Assembly: GCA_905178155.1 (NCBI GenBank)
Contig: CAJINV010000017.1
Location: 175,639-239,638 of the forward strand
Direction of reading: 5' to 3'
From: Amoebophrya sp. A120
Taxonomy: Eukaryota; Sar; Dinophyceae; Syndiniales; Amoebophryaceae
DNA: 64,000 nt
Numbering within the stretch: position 1 is the stretch's first letter; the number at the start of each line of letters is the position of its first letter. Below the pieces are notes generated by a model, which saw only the letters and a program-made list of their open reading frames with translations, was not told the DNA's origin and ran no database searches. This document shows, in pieces, positions 1 through 12,197 of this stretch. A program made the translations under genes and the position numbers.

Positions 1-312
1 ATGAAAGAAATTCAAAAACAGCTTACCAACTTTCGTGCCTGGATGGAGCTCTATCGGGCGGACAAAAACTGTCCCGATAAACCGGACAGAGTCGGAAAGA
101 TCGATGAAAACGGAAACGGGCTGTACGCAGCGTTTCTACGGGGCGTCTTGCGAAAAGATTGGGAAGCGAGGCAGTGGATCCAAATGTTGGCGCGGACCAA
201 ACAAAGTGTGCAGAGACAATTGGCGGAGGTTGACAATTTCTTAACGTGCCATGGTCTTTCCGGAGAAAATTCGGCTTCGATGCGTGCTGGATCCGGTTCT
301 TCATCTACTTAG
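1..312 (+). CDS. C-terminal end of an unidentified protein, cut by the window edge
   Basis: An open frame runs from the first base of the window to a TAG at 310-312 (103 codons). It starts with ATG at base 1, but the gene may begin further left, so this could be a last exon. The peptide is hydrophilic and helix-prone, with many Lys, Arg, Glu and Gln, a WMELYR-type aromatic patch near the start and a Ser/Gly-rich tail. There is no signal peptide, membrane segment or motif I can name. I do not recognise the protein. It could be a chance frame, but its codon use resembles that of the supported genes better than the overlapping frames do. Confidence 0.35.
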   Translation: MKEIQKQLTNFRAWMELYRADKNCPDKPDRVGKIDENGNGLYAAFLRGVLRKDWEARQWIQMLARTKQSVQRQLAEVDNFLTCHGLSGENSASMRAGSGSSST

Positions 313-1681
313 GCGGAACACATAAAGACGAAAGTAGATGAAATAAATTAAAATTTGCTATTTACAACAATCGCACGCGCTCACCCAGCGTCGCGCAACT
401 AAACACCTTGTAGAAATGAAGAGCCCGACATGTATGATCTTTTGTAGTGCGTGCCTGCTGGCAGTGAGTGTACTTCTTTCTTCTCTAATCCTATCAAGAC
501 ATATTGCAATCGCAACTACCACGATCTGCATTTTGTTGTGTCTGTTTTGAAGCTTGCCTGCTGTAAGATGAGTTTTCAAATGTTTGTGTCTGCTCGACGA
601 TAGAGTGCTCCTTCTGGTGCTTTTTTGTTCCAAATGGAATTTTTGGCCAGAAGTTGGGGCACAGCTTTCACGTTGAGTACAAACCGGTTTACGTTTTGGC
701 ATGTCGAATGTAAGTGTTTGAAATCTTCATGATTTATTTGAGTGAGACATCAGGTAGGCCACTTTCGCCGTATTTGGTTACTTTCTGTCACTTTTACACA
801 CGTCGTCGATGACGAAGAAGGAGCAAGAAGCGCACTAACGTGCGCTCGTCGCCACTAGCACAAGCTGGTAGACTACTTCTCGACTGTCTGAAGCACAAGG
901 AAGTACTTACAGTGAACCAATGCCACATGGAACAAATTCTGAAGTACAGTGAAAGAATGCAAAAAATCTTAGCGACCCGTCGCCGGGCATGCGCATGCTT
1001 GTTTTTGAAAGGCAGAGGAGCTCCAGTGTGTGTAGTTATTCAGTTGGCACCAGTTGCTCCTAGTCCTACCTCCACTGCTTGGTTTTATTCGCGACTACGT
1101 CCAGCTCTGCCTCCGTGTCCAGCATGTTTTTTATCTTACCTTGATCTAGTGGTCTATGTCTATCTTCTCCTTCGCCCCCTCTTCATCCTGTTTCCGTCCC
1201 TGTCCGCCGTCAGCGTGGAAAGGGTTTAAGTGGAGGGCTTTAGGGAATTAGGGTTCTTAGTTTGATCTTACTTTGATCTAGTTTATGTCTAGTCTCTCGA
1301 GATTTTCGCTACTTACCTGCTGATCAACAATGAAGTAAGAGCTAGAGGATCGAAGGAGATTTAGCAGAAGCAGAAGGATCCTCCATCTTGTTAAAGAGCT
1401 AGGTCACCGATCCGAGAACTTCTCCTGTTGAGAAACGACCAGCTCTCGCTCTTTTTGTCAGGACGAATTGCACTTGATGCATATCGGAATAGCAACTTGT
1501 TTTCCTCGCAGTGGTCTTCTCGTGCTTTGTTTTCTTTTGGTCAACCTCGCGTACTATATTTATCTGGTCAGTCCTGATTTGAAGATAATCATAGTTTTCG
1601 TTTCTCTGCCTTCTACTGCGATTACGTAGATCATAGGTACGACGGAGCTGCAACGACAGAAGCTGATTACTACGAGCAGCC
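313..1681. other. Intergenic region, nothing supported
   Basis: Short open frames exist on both strands (for example 840-1229 on +, which opens with GTG), but they have no recognisable domain, biased codon use or splice evidence. It lies upstream of the RING gene and probably holds its promoter and 5' UTR; I see no defined regulatory motif. Confidence 0.5.
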
Positions 1682-3767
1682 ATGTTCTTTGAAATGAATT
1701 CCCGACACAGAAACAGAATGGCCTTTCTTCATAAGGTTTTGGTTTTCGCTCTGACTTCTGGTCTGAGTGATTTCCTCACCTTTGATGGAACGCAGGATCA
1801 TGCACCGGCGCAGTTCTCCCGACATGCAGGTGGAACAAGGCAGCCTTACAGAAGCCCGGCACCAGGTGGTACTCTCTATGTTGCAGCAATGAGTCCCCTT
1901 CAAGTCCCGGGTTGTAGTCTGCGCCCTCGCGGCGCCGGCACGAGCGCGTGTCTGCGCCGACGCGCGGGCAGCGTCGGGCCCGCGCCGAGACAGACCGTCG
2001 TGCAAAATATGAACGGGGAAGCTGCTGGTGCGCCAGCAGCGTCTGCGTCGTCATCCCCCAGCACGACGGGACGAGTTGCTGAAGGTTCAGTAGACCGTCC
2101 GCCCGGTAGCAGTAACACTTCTTCGTCGAGTATCGAAGAAAAAAACACCATCACAATCACATTTAGGAGGTTTTGCATCAGAAATTTCTCTCGCATGACA
2201 AATTTTTCTTGTATTGCAAAAACCCAAAGGGAAATCGCCAATAGCTCGTGACTGTCATGCATTTTTGCGCATGACAAAAATTTTTGTATTGCAAAAATAT
2301 GCAAATGTGATTGTGATGGTGTTTTTTTCTTGAATATCGAGGACGTCCTCGTCGTGGTTCGGATTACTACTTGGGACGACTGCGACGACCGAAGAAGATG
2401 ATGCAGACCATAGACATAGTCATCGTCATACAGTTAATACAGATCCTGCAGCTCATAACATAGAAGGTGTTGAAGACTTGAGTACCCCTGCAGCAGCGGG
2501 TCCGAGTGCTGTTGACTCGTCCTCAGCAGGTTTTCTTTCATCTGCTTCCGGCGCATCTACCGCTTCTCACCGTTCCTGCAGCCCGTCTTTACTGGAACAC
2601 GGACGAGAACAAACAGGCAGTTTTTCCCATCATGCGGGTGATGAACAACGCGAACAAACTCCAATCGCCCGCAATCCGCTCGATGTATTCGGCGCTCGAC
2701 AGGACCTTTGTTGCTTCTGCATGTACCCACTGATAAGTAGCGCAGCTGCTCCTCCGGACGAGGAGCAAGCGGGACAAGGCGGAGGACGAAGACCTTGTTC
2801 GCCGGCAAGAACGCAAGGGACCGCGGCAAACGAATCTCAGCAGGAGGAGGTGGTAAGTGGAACACAATCTTCATGTGGTACTACAAGTTGTCCTTCTACT
2901 TGTTCGAGGACGACAGAGGAGCCCCAGCTGCAGGAGCCGGCAGATAAAGTGGTCCAGAACAGCGTTTGTGGGCACTTTTTTCACAAAGCTTGCGTCGATG
3001 TTTACCTGCAGAAGCAAACGAAACACTACCGCGTGCGGTACGCTACCTGCCCACACTGCCGCGAACCCTGGATCAAAAAAGAAAAAGTGAAGTGGATAGA
3101 GACTTTCAAAGACCGAGCCGAGTCCGTCTGCCTCCATCTCGCGGACCAGTTCGGCCATTGTTGCTCCGCTTGGAAACAACTGCTGAGACTGCAACCGCTT
3201 TCGGATTGGCTCCCGGAGGAACGGCGCTACTTTCCAACGCGTAATGAGTTTATCGGCCTTACCAGCGGAAACTGCATTTGCATACACGCAATTTTGCAAG
3301 CAGTGAACTTCCAGCCGGAGAAGGCATGCTTTAATTTCCTCACCACCCCGGGCTTACCGAGTGTGGAGGAACTTGTGGCGCAGGCAACTGGTGTGCTCTC
3401 CAGTCTTACGGAATTACCGACACACCAGATCCAAGCGTTAAAACACGCTGTGGTGATGTGTTGCATTTGCAACGGCTGCTTTGTTCTCCGCAGACCGCTG
3501 GTGGAAGGGGTGCGGAGAGGCTTCCACTGGCCCTGTCTGCCACCGAAACGCGCGGAACAGGAGCAGATGTGGGAGGTATGTTACGATCCTGCAGATGACC
3601 AGGAAAGAGAGAAGTTTAAAAATAGCGGCCCTTGTATTCACGACGACCTTAGGCGCCCGAATGATGTGAACCGTCATCACGGACATGGAGTCGCAGTGCG
3701 CCAGTCAGGAGCCGCAGGAGCATGTTCACAGGCAGCAGTGCCAAGCCAGCTGAGGATGTGCGAGTAA
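1682..3767 (+). CDS. RING-H2 zinc-finger protein, probable E3 ubiquitin ligase (two exons)
   Basis: Exons 1682-2130 and 2342-3767 join across a non-canonical 211-nt intron and give 624 residues. The join is fixed by a TCGAG direct repeat and by the need to change frame. The zinc ligands fit a RING-H2 pattern: Cys273-x2-Cys276, then Cys359-x-His361-x2-His364-x2-Cys367, then Cys386-x2-Cys389. The first loop is about 82 residues, far longer than the usual 9-39, and is Ser/Gln/Glu-rich, so an insertion sits inside the RING. RING proteins of this type recruit E2 enzymes; that role is inferred from the family. A second Cys-rich patch (CCICNGC) follows about 150 residues later. The N-terminus is mildly hydrophobic after Met13. 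The rest is low-complexity Ser/Ala/Thr. The start is the ATG at 1682; Met13 is an alternative. Confidence 0.75.
2131..2341 (+). mobile_element. Introner-type intron in the RING gene (211 nt)
   Basis: Direct repeat TCGAG at 2126-2130 and 2337-2341. Perfect 26-bp terminal inverted repeats at 2139-2164 and 2303-2328 (arm begins AAAAAAACACCATCACAATC). Removal of 211 nt joins the two open frames. The intron ends in TCGAG or TATCGA depending on where the repeat is cut, so no GT-AG pair is available. Internal box GCATGACAAA occurs at 2193 and 2269. Confidence 0.85.
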
Positions 3768-5196
3768 ATAAAGGCACCCTGAGGCTGCACACGAGATGCA
3801 GGCTCTCCACATTTTTTACTGAAGTTGTCCTGATGCTGATGAAGATGTAGTGAAGCCGTGGTGCGCGTTGATGAAGATGTAGTGTGGTCCGCGTCCATGC
3901 ATCGACTGCTGCTCCGCGTTTATTTGATCTTCATTTAATGGCCCTCATCACAAAGAACCGATGGATCAGGATCTTGATTCGATGTGGGCGGTTTGGAAAG
4001 ACAAAGGGTAGAAAGCGCCTCGAACAGCGACGATGGATTGCTCGCGTTTGGTGTTGAGGAGGACCTCGACCTCGTTGTATGTAACTATAAAAGTTTCAGT
4101 TAGTCCGAACCCACTCACTCCAGCATGTCGGAAGAGAAACGAGCACTGGTGACGCTTTTAACGGTTGTAGGGAACAACAAGTTCTTTCAACAGAACGACA
4201 ACGAGCGTGGACGTGGAGGACTCACTGTCCCCGTAGTAAGTAAGTACTTGGACGACCGCTTTCTTCCGTACTTGTTCTTTCTGTGTATCATGTCAGGCAG
4301 AACAAGTCCCGAAGTACTTAATCCATAATCGGGAGTGTAAAGAAATATCAAGATCATCCACTTCTTGAGGAAGATACTCAATGGTTCCCCAGATCTTGAG
4401 TTCGTCCCTAGATCATGAACATGATCAGCGACTGTGGTATTTTCATTGATCCTCATCCTCTGAATCGAATCCGATCCTATTTTTAGGTCAAGGTTCATCT
4501 TGCATCGTTTATTTTCCGACGTATCTAATTCTAGATGATGTACTAGCTCAAGCTCCGAAATCACAATCAGCAACGAACGAAAAGGATCTGAAAAGAGCTG
4601 AATGATCATCCATTGCAACTCGAAAGCCATGCATTGAAAGTCAAGTAATCGTGATCCCAATTCATCCAAAAATCGGTCAAGATCAAATACAACCAAATGG
4701 TGTTGTACGCATGGTGATGATCCTTTGCTGCCTTGAAGAATTGACTAAAATGCCTCACGAGAAGATATGGATCTTCATGACACGCTGTGAAAAATATGAA
4801 GGAGAGCCACATGATCAAGTTACGACCGCACATTTTCATTTTCTCTCCCAAAAGCCCTTGTCAGCCTTCCAAATCACTTTTGCTTTTCGTTTTGTTAGAA
4901 AAATATCCCACATTTTGGCAAAGGCTTTATCCATTTACGCTGTCTACTTACGCTTTTTGAATGATGAAGATTTGACCCTCTTGTATAATTTCTAAAGTAT
5001 GTAATGATGTTTTCGCTTCGGCAGTACTAACAAACACGCTTTATCATGTTCTCCTGCATTCATAATTTGTCGTATCGAAACGAAGCAAGAAGAATTTAAA
5101 CGGTCGCGCAACAACATTGTCTCCCTTCATCTTATATGTTCTAGCTTTTCATCTTTCTTCACGGCGACAAACACAAAATAAAAACACTCGACTATC
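3768..5196. other. Intergenic region, nothing supported
   Basis: AT-richer DNA with short, unbiased open frames on both strands. I find no tRNA-like or rRNA-like structure. It separates the RING gene from the protease gene. Confidence 0.5.
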
Positions 5197-7792
5197 ATGG
5201 TGTCGCATGATCGTACAACAAGTTCTGCAGCGCCTGCCGCAGCAGGAGCAGGCGTCAAAAGAGCCTCCACGGATTCCCGAGTATACGACACTAGTGCCGG
5301 CACAAGAACTCGTTTGGTCTACTACCAGACCGGGGACGGGCAGTGGGTGACGATGGCCGAACCGGAAGATGACACCTTTGAGGAGGACCGTTCCTCGAAC
5401 ACCAGCAGCATTTGCGGTTGCGCCGTGTGGGTGTTTGTCTTGATCATCGTGCTGATTTCCGTCCTCGTGTTGGGGGGTATCATCGTCGCGATTGTCCTCT
5501 TAGCGGCGAACAACGCCTCGGACACCGGAAACAACCATACTCCGGCGCAGCCCCGCCCGCCCCCGACCGGCGACGACATTTTGGATTCTCTGGTGAACAT
5601 GAACAAGGACGTGCCGGAGGAAAACCTCCCGGGTTATCACCAACGCCACGTGTCCGCCTATACCCGGCTGGCGAGCCCGAGCGGGAATCTGCTCGCGGAG
5701 ATCACGAACAACGTGATCACGGGGGAGGACCGCTATTCGTACACGGCTACCGACCGCCTGTTCGACGACGGGCAAACGATTGTCGCGTTTCTGAGCCGGA
5801 TCGGAGTGCGCAGTCGCTCGACGCAGACGGTGCTGCCCCAGAACTTCACCCAGCTGGCGCAACGGGACGTCGAGTACCGCACGTCCTTCGGACTGCGCGT
5901 GGACATTGGGGACAGCCCGGACTGGCAGAACCATTTGGTCCTCCTGGATACGGGCGGCGGCGCCATGAGCTACTTCCTGGCGACGCAAAAGCAGCTGCAA
6001 GATTCTGGGTTCCGGAACCGCAACACGGGCCGCGGCCGGACGCACAACAGCACGACGAAGAAGGACATTCACATTGTATGACAATGCACAACCCCCCCTC
6101 GTCCCCCTCATTTGTATTTCTATTTTTGCATGAGCAGCATAAATACAGACACCCTCACGACCTGTGGAGCCAATGCTTGCATGATAAATTTTTGTTGTTA
6201 GTAGTGTAGTACTCTTTAGGCCGCTTCCGGAGTTTGTCCTGCGAACAGTGCCGAAGGGAAGCACTTTGACTTTGGTTTGGGGTTTTGCATGACAAATGAG
6301 GTCGTGGTGGAGGGGGAGTTGTGGACTTTCATACATTGTGACCAAGTTTCAGAAGGACCGGGACTACGTCGAGTGCCGCTACGTCGGGGGCTGCCACAAG
6401 GGGCGATTGGTGGGGGACCGTTGGAAGATTGCCGGAAGCAACGCGCAATTGCAGTTGAAAGACAACAATTTCGTCCCATCGGACCAAAAAACCCTGCCGC
6501 TCGTCTACGTGCAGGAGCCCGGCAGGCGGGACAATCCGGACGGCGGCAACTTTGGGCTCGGTTTCCGCACGGAAACGTGGAAAAGCAACATGTTCACGAG
6601 CGAGATCAGCACCATTCTGGACCAGTTTCGCCTCCACAGCGTCTACAGAGGGGCAGCTGCGGGTCTTGCAAACGACCCCTTTCGCCCGATGGTGTACAGC
6701 TTCCAGCTGGCCCGGCCGACGGGGGAGAAGACCACCGAGTGGCATGTGTACCCGCAGCTGGTTATCAACAGCCTGCCTCCGGACAGCGGCGACCGGCTCC
6801 GCGCGTTCGACCTGGCTCAGCAAAATTTCGCCGTCCGGGCGGGCGACGTGCTACTGCAAAAGCTGGAGTCCGAGTGGGGCCAGGAGGGTGCGTATCCGAG
6901 GGAGATCTTCAATAAGATCAAATCCGCACGTATTGACAAGGATGAGCACACCTTGAATTACCTGCGGTCGAAGGTGCTGCGGAAAATCTACAACGGCGAC
7001 TTTGGAACGCCGCAAAAACGGGAGCAGACCACCACCAGCCCGTTCTACAAACAGATTGTCAAGCCAGCGACGGATTTTCGCCCGACCTTCTGGCAGCTCC
7101 ACATCACGCGGGTGCGGATCGGAAAGACAGTCGTGGAGGCGGAAAAGGACATGTTCAAGTACAAGTTCAACGACGCGCGGGCCCGCATGCCCGAGCCGGA
7201 CCCGAACAAACGGCTCGACGCAACCTTCAAGCCGACCACCGACTGGGAGTACGGGTGGGACGCGTTCGACCAAAATTTGGCCGACCGGAGCGCGAGCGTG
7301 TTTGACCAGACCGATTTGAAGCGGAAAGTCCACCCCATCAACGGCCCGCTGCACACCACGAAGATACGCATGGTAGCGGTGGATGGGACGTTGGCGGACA
7401 ACTTTGACAAGGACCAAGACGAACATGTCCACCCGGACAAGCGGTACCTCGCCGTGGTGGACTCCGGGTGGTCCATGCTGTCCCTCGCGAAGCCGCTGTA
7501 CCGGATCTTTCACCGGAAGCTGGAGCTGGTCAACTTTGTGTGCGAAGACGGGCCGGAGCTGGGCTTCGAGTTCGAGACCGGCACGGAGCGGCACTGGTAC
7601 TTTTTGACGCCGAAGGACTACTGCTTCTGCCAAGGGGTGTATCTCGGCAACAAAAAAGTGAACAGTTGCGTGGACGACGGCGGCATGGATGGCCGCGACG
7701 GCACGGCGGTGATGCTGGGCATGCCCTTCCACCGGGCTTTCTACGTAGGCTACGACTACAACAACCGCAAGCTCTGGCTGCCGAAAATGTAA
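5197..7792 (+). CDS. Membrane-anchored pepsin-like (A1) aspartic protease, divergent (two exons)
   Basis: Exons 5197-6077 and 6340-7792 give 777 residues. Residues about 73-103 form one strong membrane segment with a short polar N-terminus, so a type II topology is likely. Two aspartic-protease-like active-site motifs follow: Leu-Leu-Asp251-Thr-Gly-Gly and Val-Val-Asp668-Ser-Gly. Pepsin-like context includes a WQLHI-x-RV-x-IG segment before the second Asp, and a C-terminal VMLGMPFHRAFYVGYDYNNR stretch that resembles the ILG-x2-FLR-x-YY-x-x-FD segment of pepsins. The spacing between the two Asp (417 residues) is more than twice that in pepsin, so the lobes carry large insertions. Proteolysis in the lumen or outside the cell is inferred from topology. 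The start is the ATG at 5197, in good context and just ahead of the Ser/Ala-rich N-terminus. Without splicing the protein ends 44 residues after Asp251 and lacks the second Asp. Confidence 0.75.
6078..6339 (+). mobile_element. Introner-type intron, family A (262 nt)
   Basis: Direct repeat ACATTGT at 6071-6077 and 6333-6339. Imperfect TIRs abut it: the left begins ATGACAATGCACAACCCCCC, and the right is its near reverse complement around 6297-6332. Length is 1 mod 3, matching the frame change. Internal GCATGACAAA occurs at 6287-6296. Similar ends recur in the introns at 36311, 46064 and 57429. Confidence 0.85.
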
Positions 7793-9734
7793 ACAAATGT
7801 GTCTAAGTTGTAATACTACGTAGAAGATGAACAACAACTTGCTTTTCTGCGTCTACTGCCACGATTTTTTTGTGCTGTGGTACCGCAAGAACATAGATTG
7901 TGTTACCATGTAGGATTATTTCAAATTTTGAAGAAGCGCATCACCTTGTCGTGGCCTTGCTATCAGCACATGCGCGACACTGCAGTTGAGCAAGCTATCA
8001 ACAGAAATCCTTACGCTAAAACGGAAACGAAAAGTGATCGGCCAGTGCTGGTCAAGCAAGAAACAAAAAAGTACTTATCACTAGGCCAAGCACACTTTTA
8101 CGACAAAAATCATGACTATGACCACCGACGCTGCTGCTTTCTTTCAATTTGGCCACTTTTTTCGCTTTTGATTGGTCCAAAAACTTTGCTTTACGTGTAT
8201 GATGTAAGTACTATGAGTTGAAACAAACTACGCACGCACGCGTGCTGTCGCTACACACAATTATCCTTTTTCTGTACAAACAGTGAGAAAACTGTTTATC
8301 TCTCACTTTGAATATCGTCACTCTCAGAAAAACGCAGCAAAGCAAAAGCTTGTTAAGTAGCAAGCTAAGTTGTACGTATGCTTCCCAAATCTGTTTGACA
8401 GCGACACTGTGAATTGAACGAACTCAGAGCATTTTGAAAGAGGAGTAGACCGAACACTTTGAAAATTAACTGGAAGTCCTATATGTATTCTTTGGGCCTT
8501 CGCCTTTGGCTGCACAGAAGTACTAGATGTTGTGGACAATAGTCATTATATACAGAATTGGTCATAGCGCAAATAATTCCAGTCGGCACAAGGACGCTAT
8601 ACCATAGGATAGCGCCGTCCTATGTATAGGTATTTCGCATCTGCACAGGCCAGCTCTAAGTAATCGGATCCGATACAATCAGCATCGCATGATGGCACCA
8701 CTGGCGGCACGTGCAGCCTTGATGCTAAACATAGGGGACGCAGGAGCAAAGCACTCTCCTGCTATATTTTGGTTGGAACAGTTGAAGCTACAAATAGTCA
8801 ACTTTTTTTATTCTCGCACGTATACTACAGAAGAAAGGTAAAGGATAAGGAAGGACCACAGGTGTCGAGTGATGCTCGAGCCACAGTGGAGCTAGTCCTT
8901 ACGCATTTCATTTTGCATAGCGATAGTTTACCACGAGAAAAAAAAATAAAGGAAGACGAAGTCGAAGTTGTCTCTACTCATAGTTATAGATTTATCATAT
9001 GTGATCATGGTCCTGTTTTGTTTTCTTAAAAGTGCTTTTGAGTTAGTTCATGTAGCTAGTTACGTTTTCGCGTTCGCCTTTATTTGATGTGTATGACTGC
9101 TTGAGCGATCGAAGAGTACTAGTCCCTCCCTCGTAGTTCCTCTTTTACAATTGTTCCGTTTCCGAGAACATACGTCTCTTTCCCCTCTACAACACCAGCT
9201 GCGTCATGGTAGTGCTCTCATCAAATGCCTTTATTTTTCCGTCAGGCTTTATTCCTGAGGTCAATTGCTACAAGGAAATAAAGGAGTCAACAACATAGAA
9301 CGCTACACGACGAAGAAGTAATAGATACTGTGGCACATCACCCAGTATTTTTCGTAGGGGATCAACACACCAAAGGAACCCATCATGTCGTGGTCGTCGA
9401 GTTATTTACAGACTTAACACACATGAATTTCGCCCCCTTCTGGAGCTGGACGTCGGAAAGCAAAACCTCATTTAGAAACTTGTGTGCCCACAGCTTCGGG
9501 TCGAAGGTTGCGGAGGTTGCGGCGCTGCACTGAGAGGCGCTGTCCAACCGATTTGATCGCAGCGTACGTTGTTTGTTCTCCCATAAAAATCCGGCGAAAA
9601 ACAGTCAGACCGAATGGCGCACGCGAACTATGCAGACTGCGAAGGCAGCCTCCGAGCTGCAGCATTCTCTTGTTCTAATCTAAGTGTGTCAATTATGTAA
9701 TCTCCGCAAGCAGGTGTAGGGGCACGACCACCCC
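7793..9734. other. Intergenic region, nothing supported
   Basis: About 1.9 kb, with only short, unbiased frames. A small inverted repeat (GGACGCTATACCATAGGATAG against CGCCGTCCTATG) lies near 8590-8625. No RNA gene is recognisable. Confidence 0.5.
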
Positions 9735-12197
9735 ATGATGATAATGTCGCCTCTAGTACAAAAATCGTCCTTCGACATGTGTTTCTTCTTTGTTGCGATC
9801 CCGCTAGCCATGGTTTGTCCGCCCGTTCCTGTTGCGATCGTACCTGTCTGGTCCCCTCTCGATGTCTTTGTCGGAGTGGTTGCTGAGGAACAGGCAGCCC
9901 ACCGGAACACTGTTGAAAATGATTCTACATCTACTACAGATTTTGTCAACATAACACAGACGCATTCCGATTCCGAGGATCGTCTTGAACAAGTGCCTGC
10001 TTCTGCTGCACTGGAAACAAGTCGTGAAGCTGCTACTGACACTGCAAGTAATCGTCCTGTTGCTTCTCATACAAGAAATGTGGAGGCACGAAGAGACAGA
10101 GACTTACAGCACGACAAGATCCTCGTGAAAATGGATGACATACACATAGATGAAAAACCACCAGAACAACACATCAAACAGGACAACGCCACACACAACA
10201 AACCCGGTGGAAGTTCTGCAGCTTCTGGTGCGCCGCATGGAGATCTTTCCACCACCTCCAACATCCATGCTCAACCCAAAGAGGAAAATAAGCAACGGAA
10301 ATCATCAGACGATTTGCAACATCCCCTGCTGCTAAACTTTTTTCGGCGTAGCAGCCGTTTTAGTTACACGGTTGGCGCAGCGGTGTTTTTTCTGGATTTT
10401 CTGTTCGATAGCTACGAGTTTTTTGCGTCGTCCTTGCGGTGGATTTGGATAAACTGGCTGATGCCAGGTAAGGACCAGCGTCCAAAGTCAAACACAACTT
10501 TCAAGGATGCAAGTAGTACGGCGACGAGCTCCTCAACGGCCCGAACGAAGCTTTTCACCCAATACACGCAACAGCATTCGCTCTACTCAAGGCGCAGACT
10601 GCCGAGCGGTGGGACGCTAGAGGAAAATGGAAAAGATGAGAAGAAGAAGCACCAAAACGAACGAAAGGATCTGGATCAGGAGCAACAGCAGGAACCCGCA
10701 AGAGGAAGAGGAAGAGCTGCGAAGCATCTTCTCACGGAAAGCGATCAACAGCTGGAAGCGGCTCATCGAGATCAAGTCCGAGAGAACGAAACAGCTAAAA
10801 TGGCTAGCGGTAGCGCCACCAGCTCCAGCAACGACACCGAGCGTGACTTGAACAGTACGGTGGCTACGGCCGAGGTAGAAGATGAAAAAACGCCGGAAGA
10901 AGGACAAACTCAGCCGACGCCTGCAGCCAAGGAAGCGGATGTTGACCAACAAGCGCTGCAAGAAGAAGAACACTCTCCCACCGCTACGCACGAAAAAATT
11001 GATACCAAGTCCTCCGCCGCGGCAAACAGGAGCCCCAGCAAGGTTTCTTCCTCCGAGATGAATTTGAATGATCCCCACGAACAAGAACAGCTGAAGAAAA
11101 GAAACAAATCTTCCTCGCACAATCTGAACCACTCTCTTCTGCACTGGATCCTGCGCATCATGGAGCTCTGTTTTTTCACCGCGCCAAATTTTGGTCTGTA
11201 CGGACTGGGGGCAAAGGTGTTCTATGAACTGAAAATATGTTGTCTGGGTGCAGGAAAGACGCCACGAATTTGTGTTATTGAGTGATGCATGATGACACAA
11301 CGATCTTTTGTATGGCATCCACGAGTCACAAGCTTTTCCTGTGGTATTGCGAGACCCATCGTGATCATTTGCATGACAAACTGAGTTTCACAGCATGACA
11401 AAAAAACTGCCCAATTGTATTCATTTTTATGCATCACAAAGAAATCATCGCTGTCCTTGAAGTTTCGCATCACAAATCCAGACCCAGACATATTTGCAAT
11501 GCATATGCTCGAACTGTTGACCATTTCCGCGGAGGAGTTTGACCGGTTGGGCGAGAGCATTGACATCGACCCGGACCAAGAGCCGCTTTTCCTGGTGGAC
11601 AAGGTGATGCGCGGGGTCAGTGACTCGGGGGAACTGGAAATCGTGCAGCAACTGCGCGAGGTGGCTGAGGATTTAGAGAAGATGAAAAACTTCTTCCAGT
11701 ACCACCTTGGTTATTCTACCGACCCGGACCACGCCCATTGGCCAACCGCGAGCTCAAACCAGGCGAGGAAAAGAGCAAAGGATCTTAAAGACCGGCGCAG
11801 TACTCTATCTTCACGGACCGCGACTGCAAATCAGACTGATGGTGCAGACGGTGTAATACTTTCGTCCGATGAGAACAGCTTCGGCGGGGGCACATCAAGT
11901 AGCAGTCACAACTTCAAAAATCCGCCGGTATTTACTCTCGAGGACCTGGTCCACCACACACAGAAGGGGGTCGAGAAAGTCTTTTCCTGGCTGCTTTTCT
12001 TCGCACACTACCTTTTCGTTTCTTTCGGGCTTTTGGTCTTTTTCAACGTGTTTTTCGTGTGGCTGGTGATGTGGCTTATCGTGTGGGGAAACGTGCGACT
12101 TACCGTGGACGGGCAGTCAGTGCTGGGCGAGCGGTGGATGGAGAGACGCCAGAACGACTTGAAATTTTTCCAAGGCTTTTTCCAACTGGCAATGTGA
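9735..12197 (+). CDS. Multi-pass membrane protein of unknown function (two exons)
   Basis: Exons 9735-11231 and 11517-12197 encode about 725 residues. Hydrophobic stretches: an N-terminal segment at about residues 13-45 (signal or anchor), an aromatic-rich segment around residue 215-240, a short hydrophobic stretch near 475-490, and one very long segment (WLLFFAHYLF to WLVMWLIVW) about 50 residues from the C-terminus. The middle, residues about 260-460, is highly charged Lys/Glu/Gln/Ser-rich low complexity. Exon 2 opens with an acidic helical region (EEFDRLGESIDIDPD). I recognise no family. The junction YEL|LTIS is defined by a GAACTG repeat and keeps frame. The first of three closely spaced ATG codons at 9735 is used; Met2 or Met4 is equally possible. 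Confidence 0.7.
11232..11516 (+). mobile_element. Introner-type intron, family B (285 nt)
   Basis: Direct repeat GAACTG at 11226-11231 and 11511-11516. TIRs: left AAAATATGTTGTCTGGG, right the complement of GCAAATATGTCTGGGTCTGG. Length divides by 3, but the element carries in-frame stops. GCATGACAAA occurs at 11371 and 11393. The right end is nearly identical to those of the introns at 35016 and 36587. Confidence 0.85.

Noticed and set aside
840-1229. Small + strand gene
   Set aside because: Begins with GTG, and shows no codon bias or motif; probably chance.
4125-4696. Small genes between the RING and protease loci
   Set aside because: Short overlapping frames on both strands with equal plausibility and AT-rich codon content.
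6851-7837. Long - strand open frame (328 codons)
   Set aside because: It is the antisense shadow of the protease gene; its peptide is Val/Arg/His-rich without motifs, whereas the + frame has both Asp motifs.
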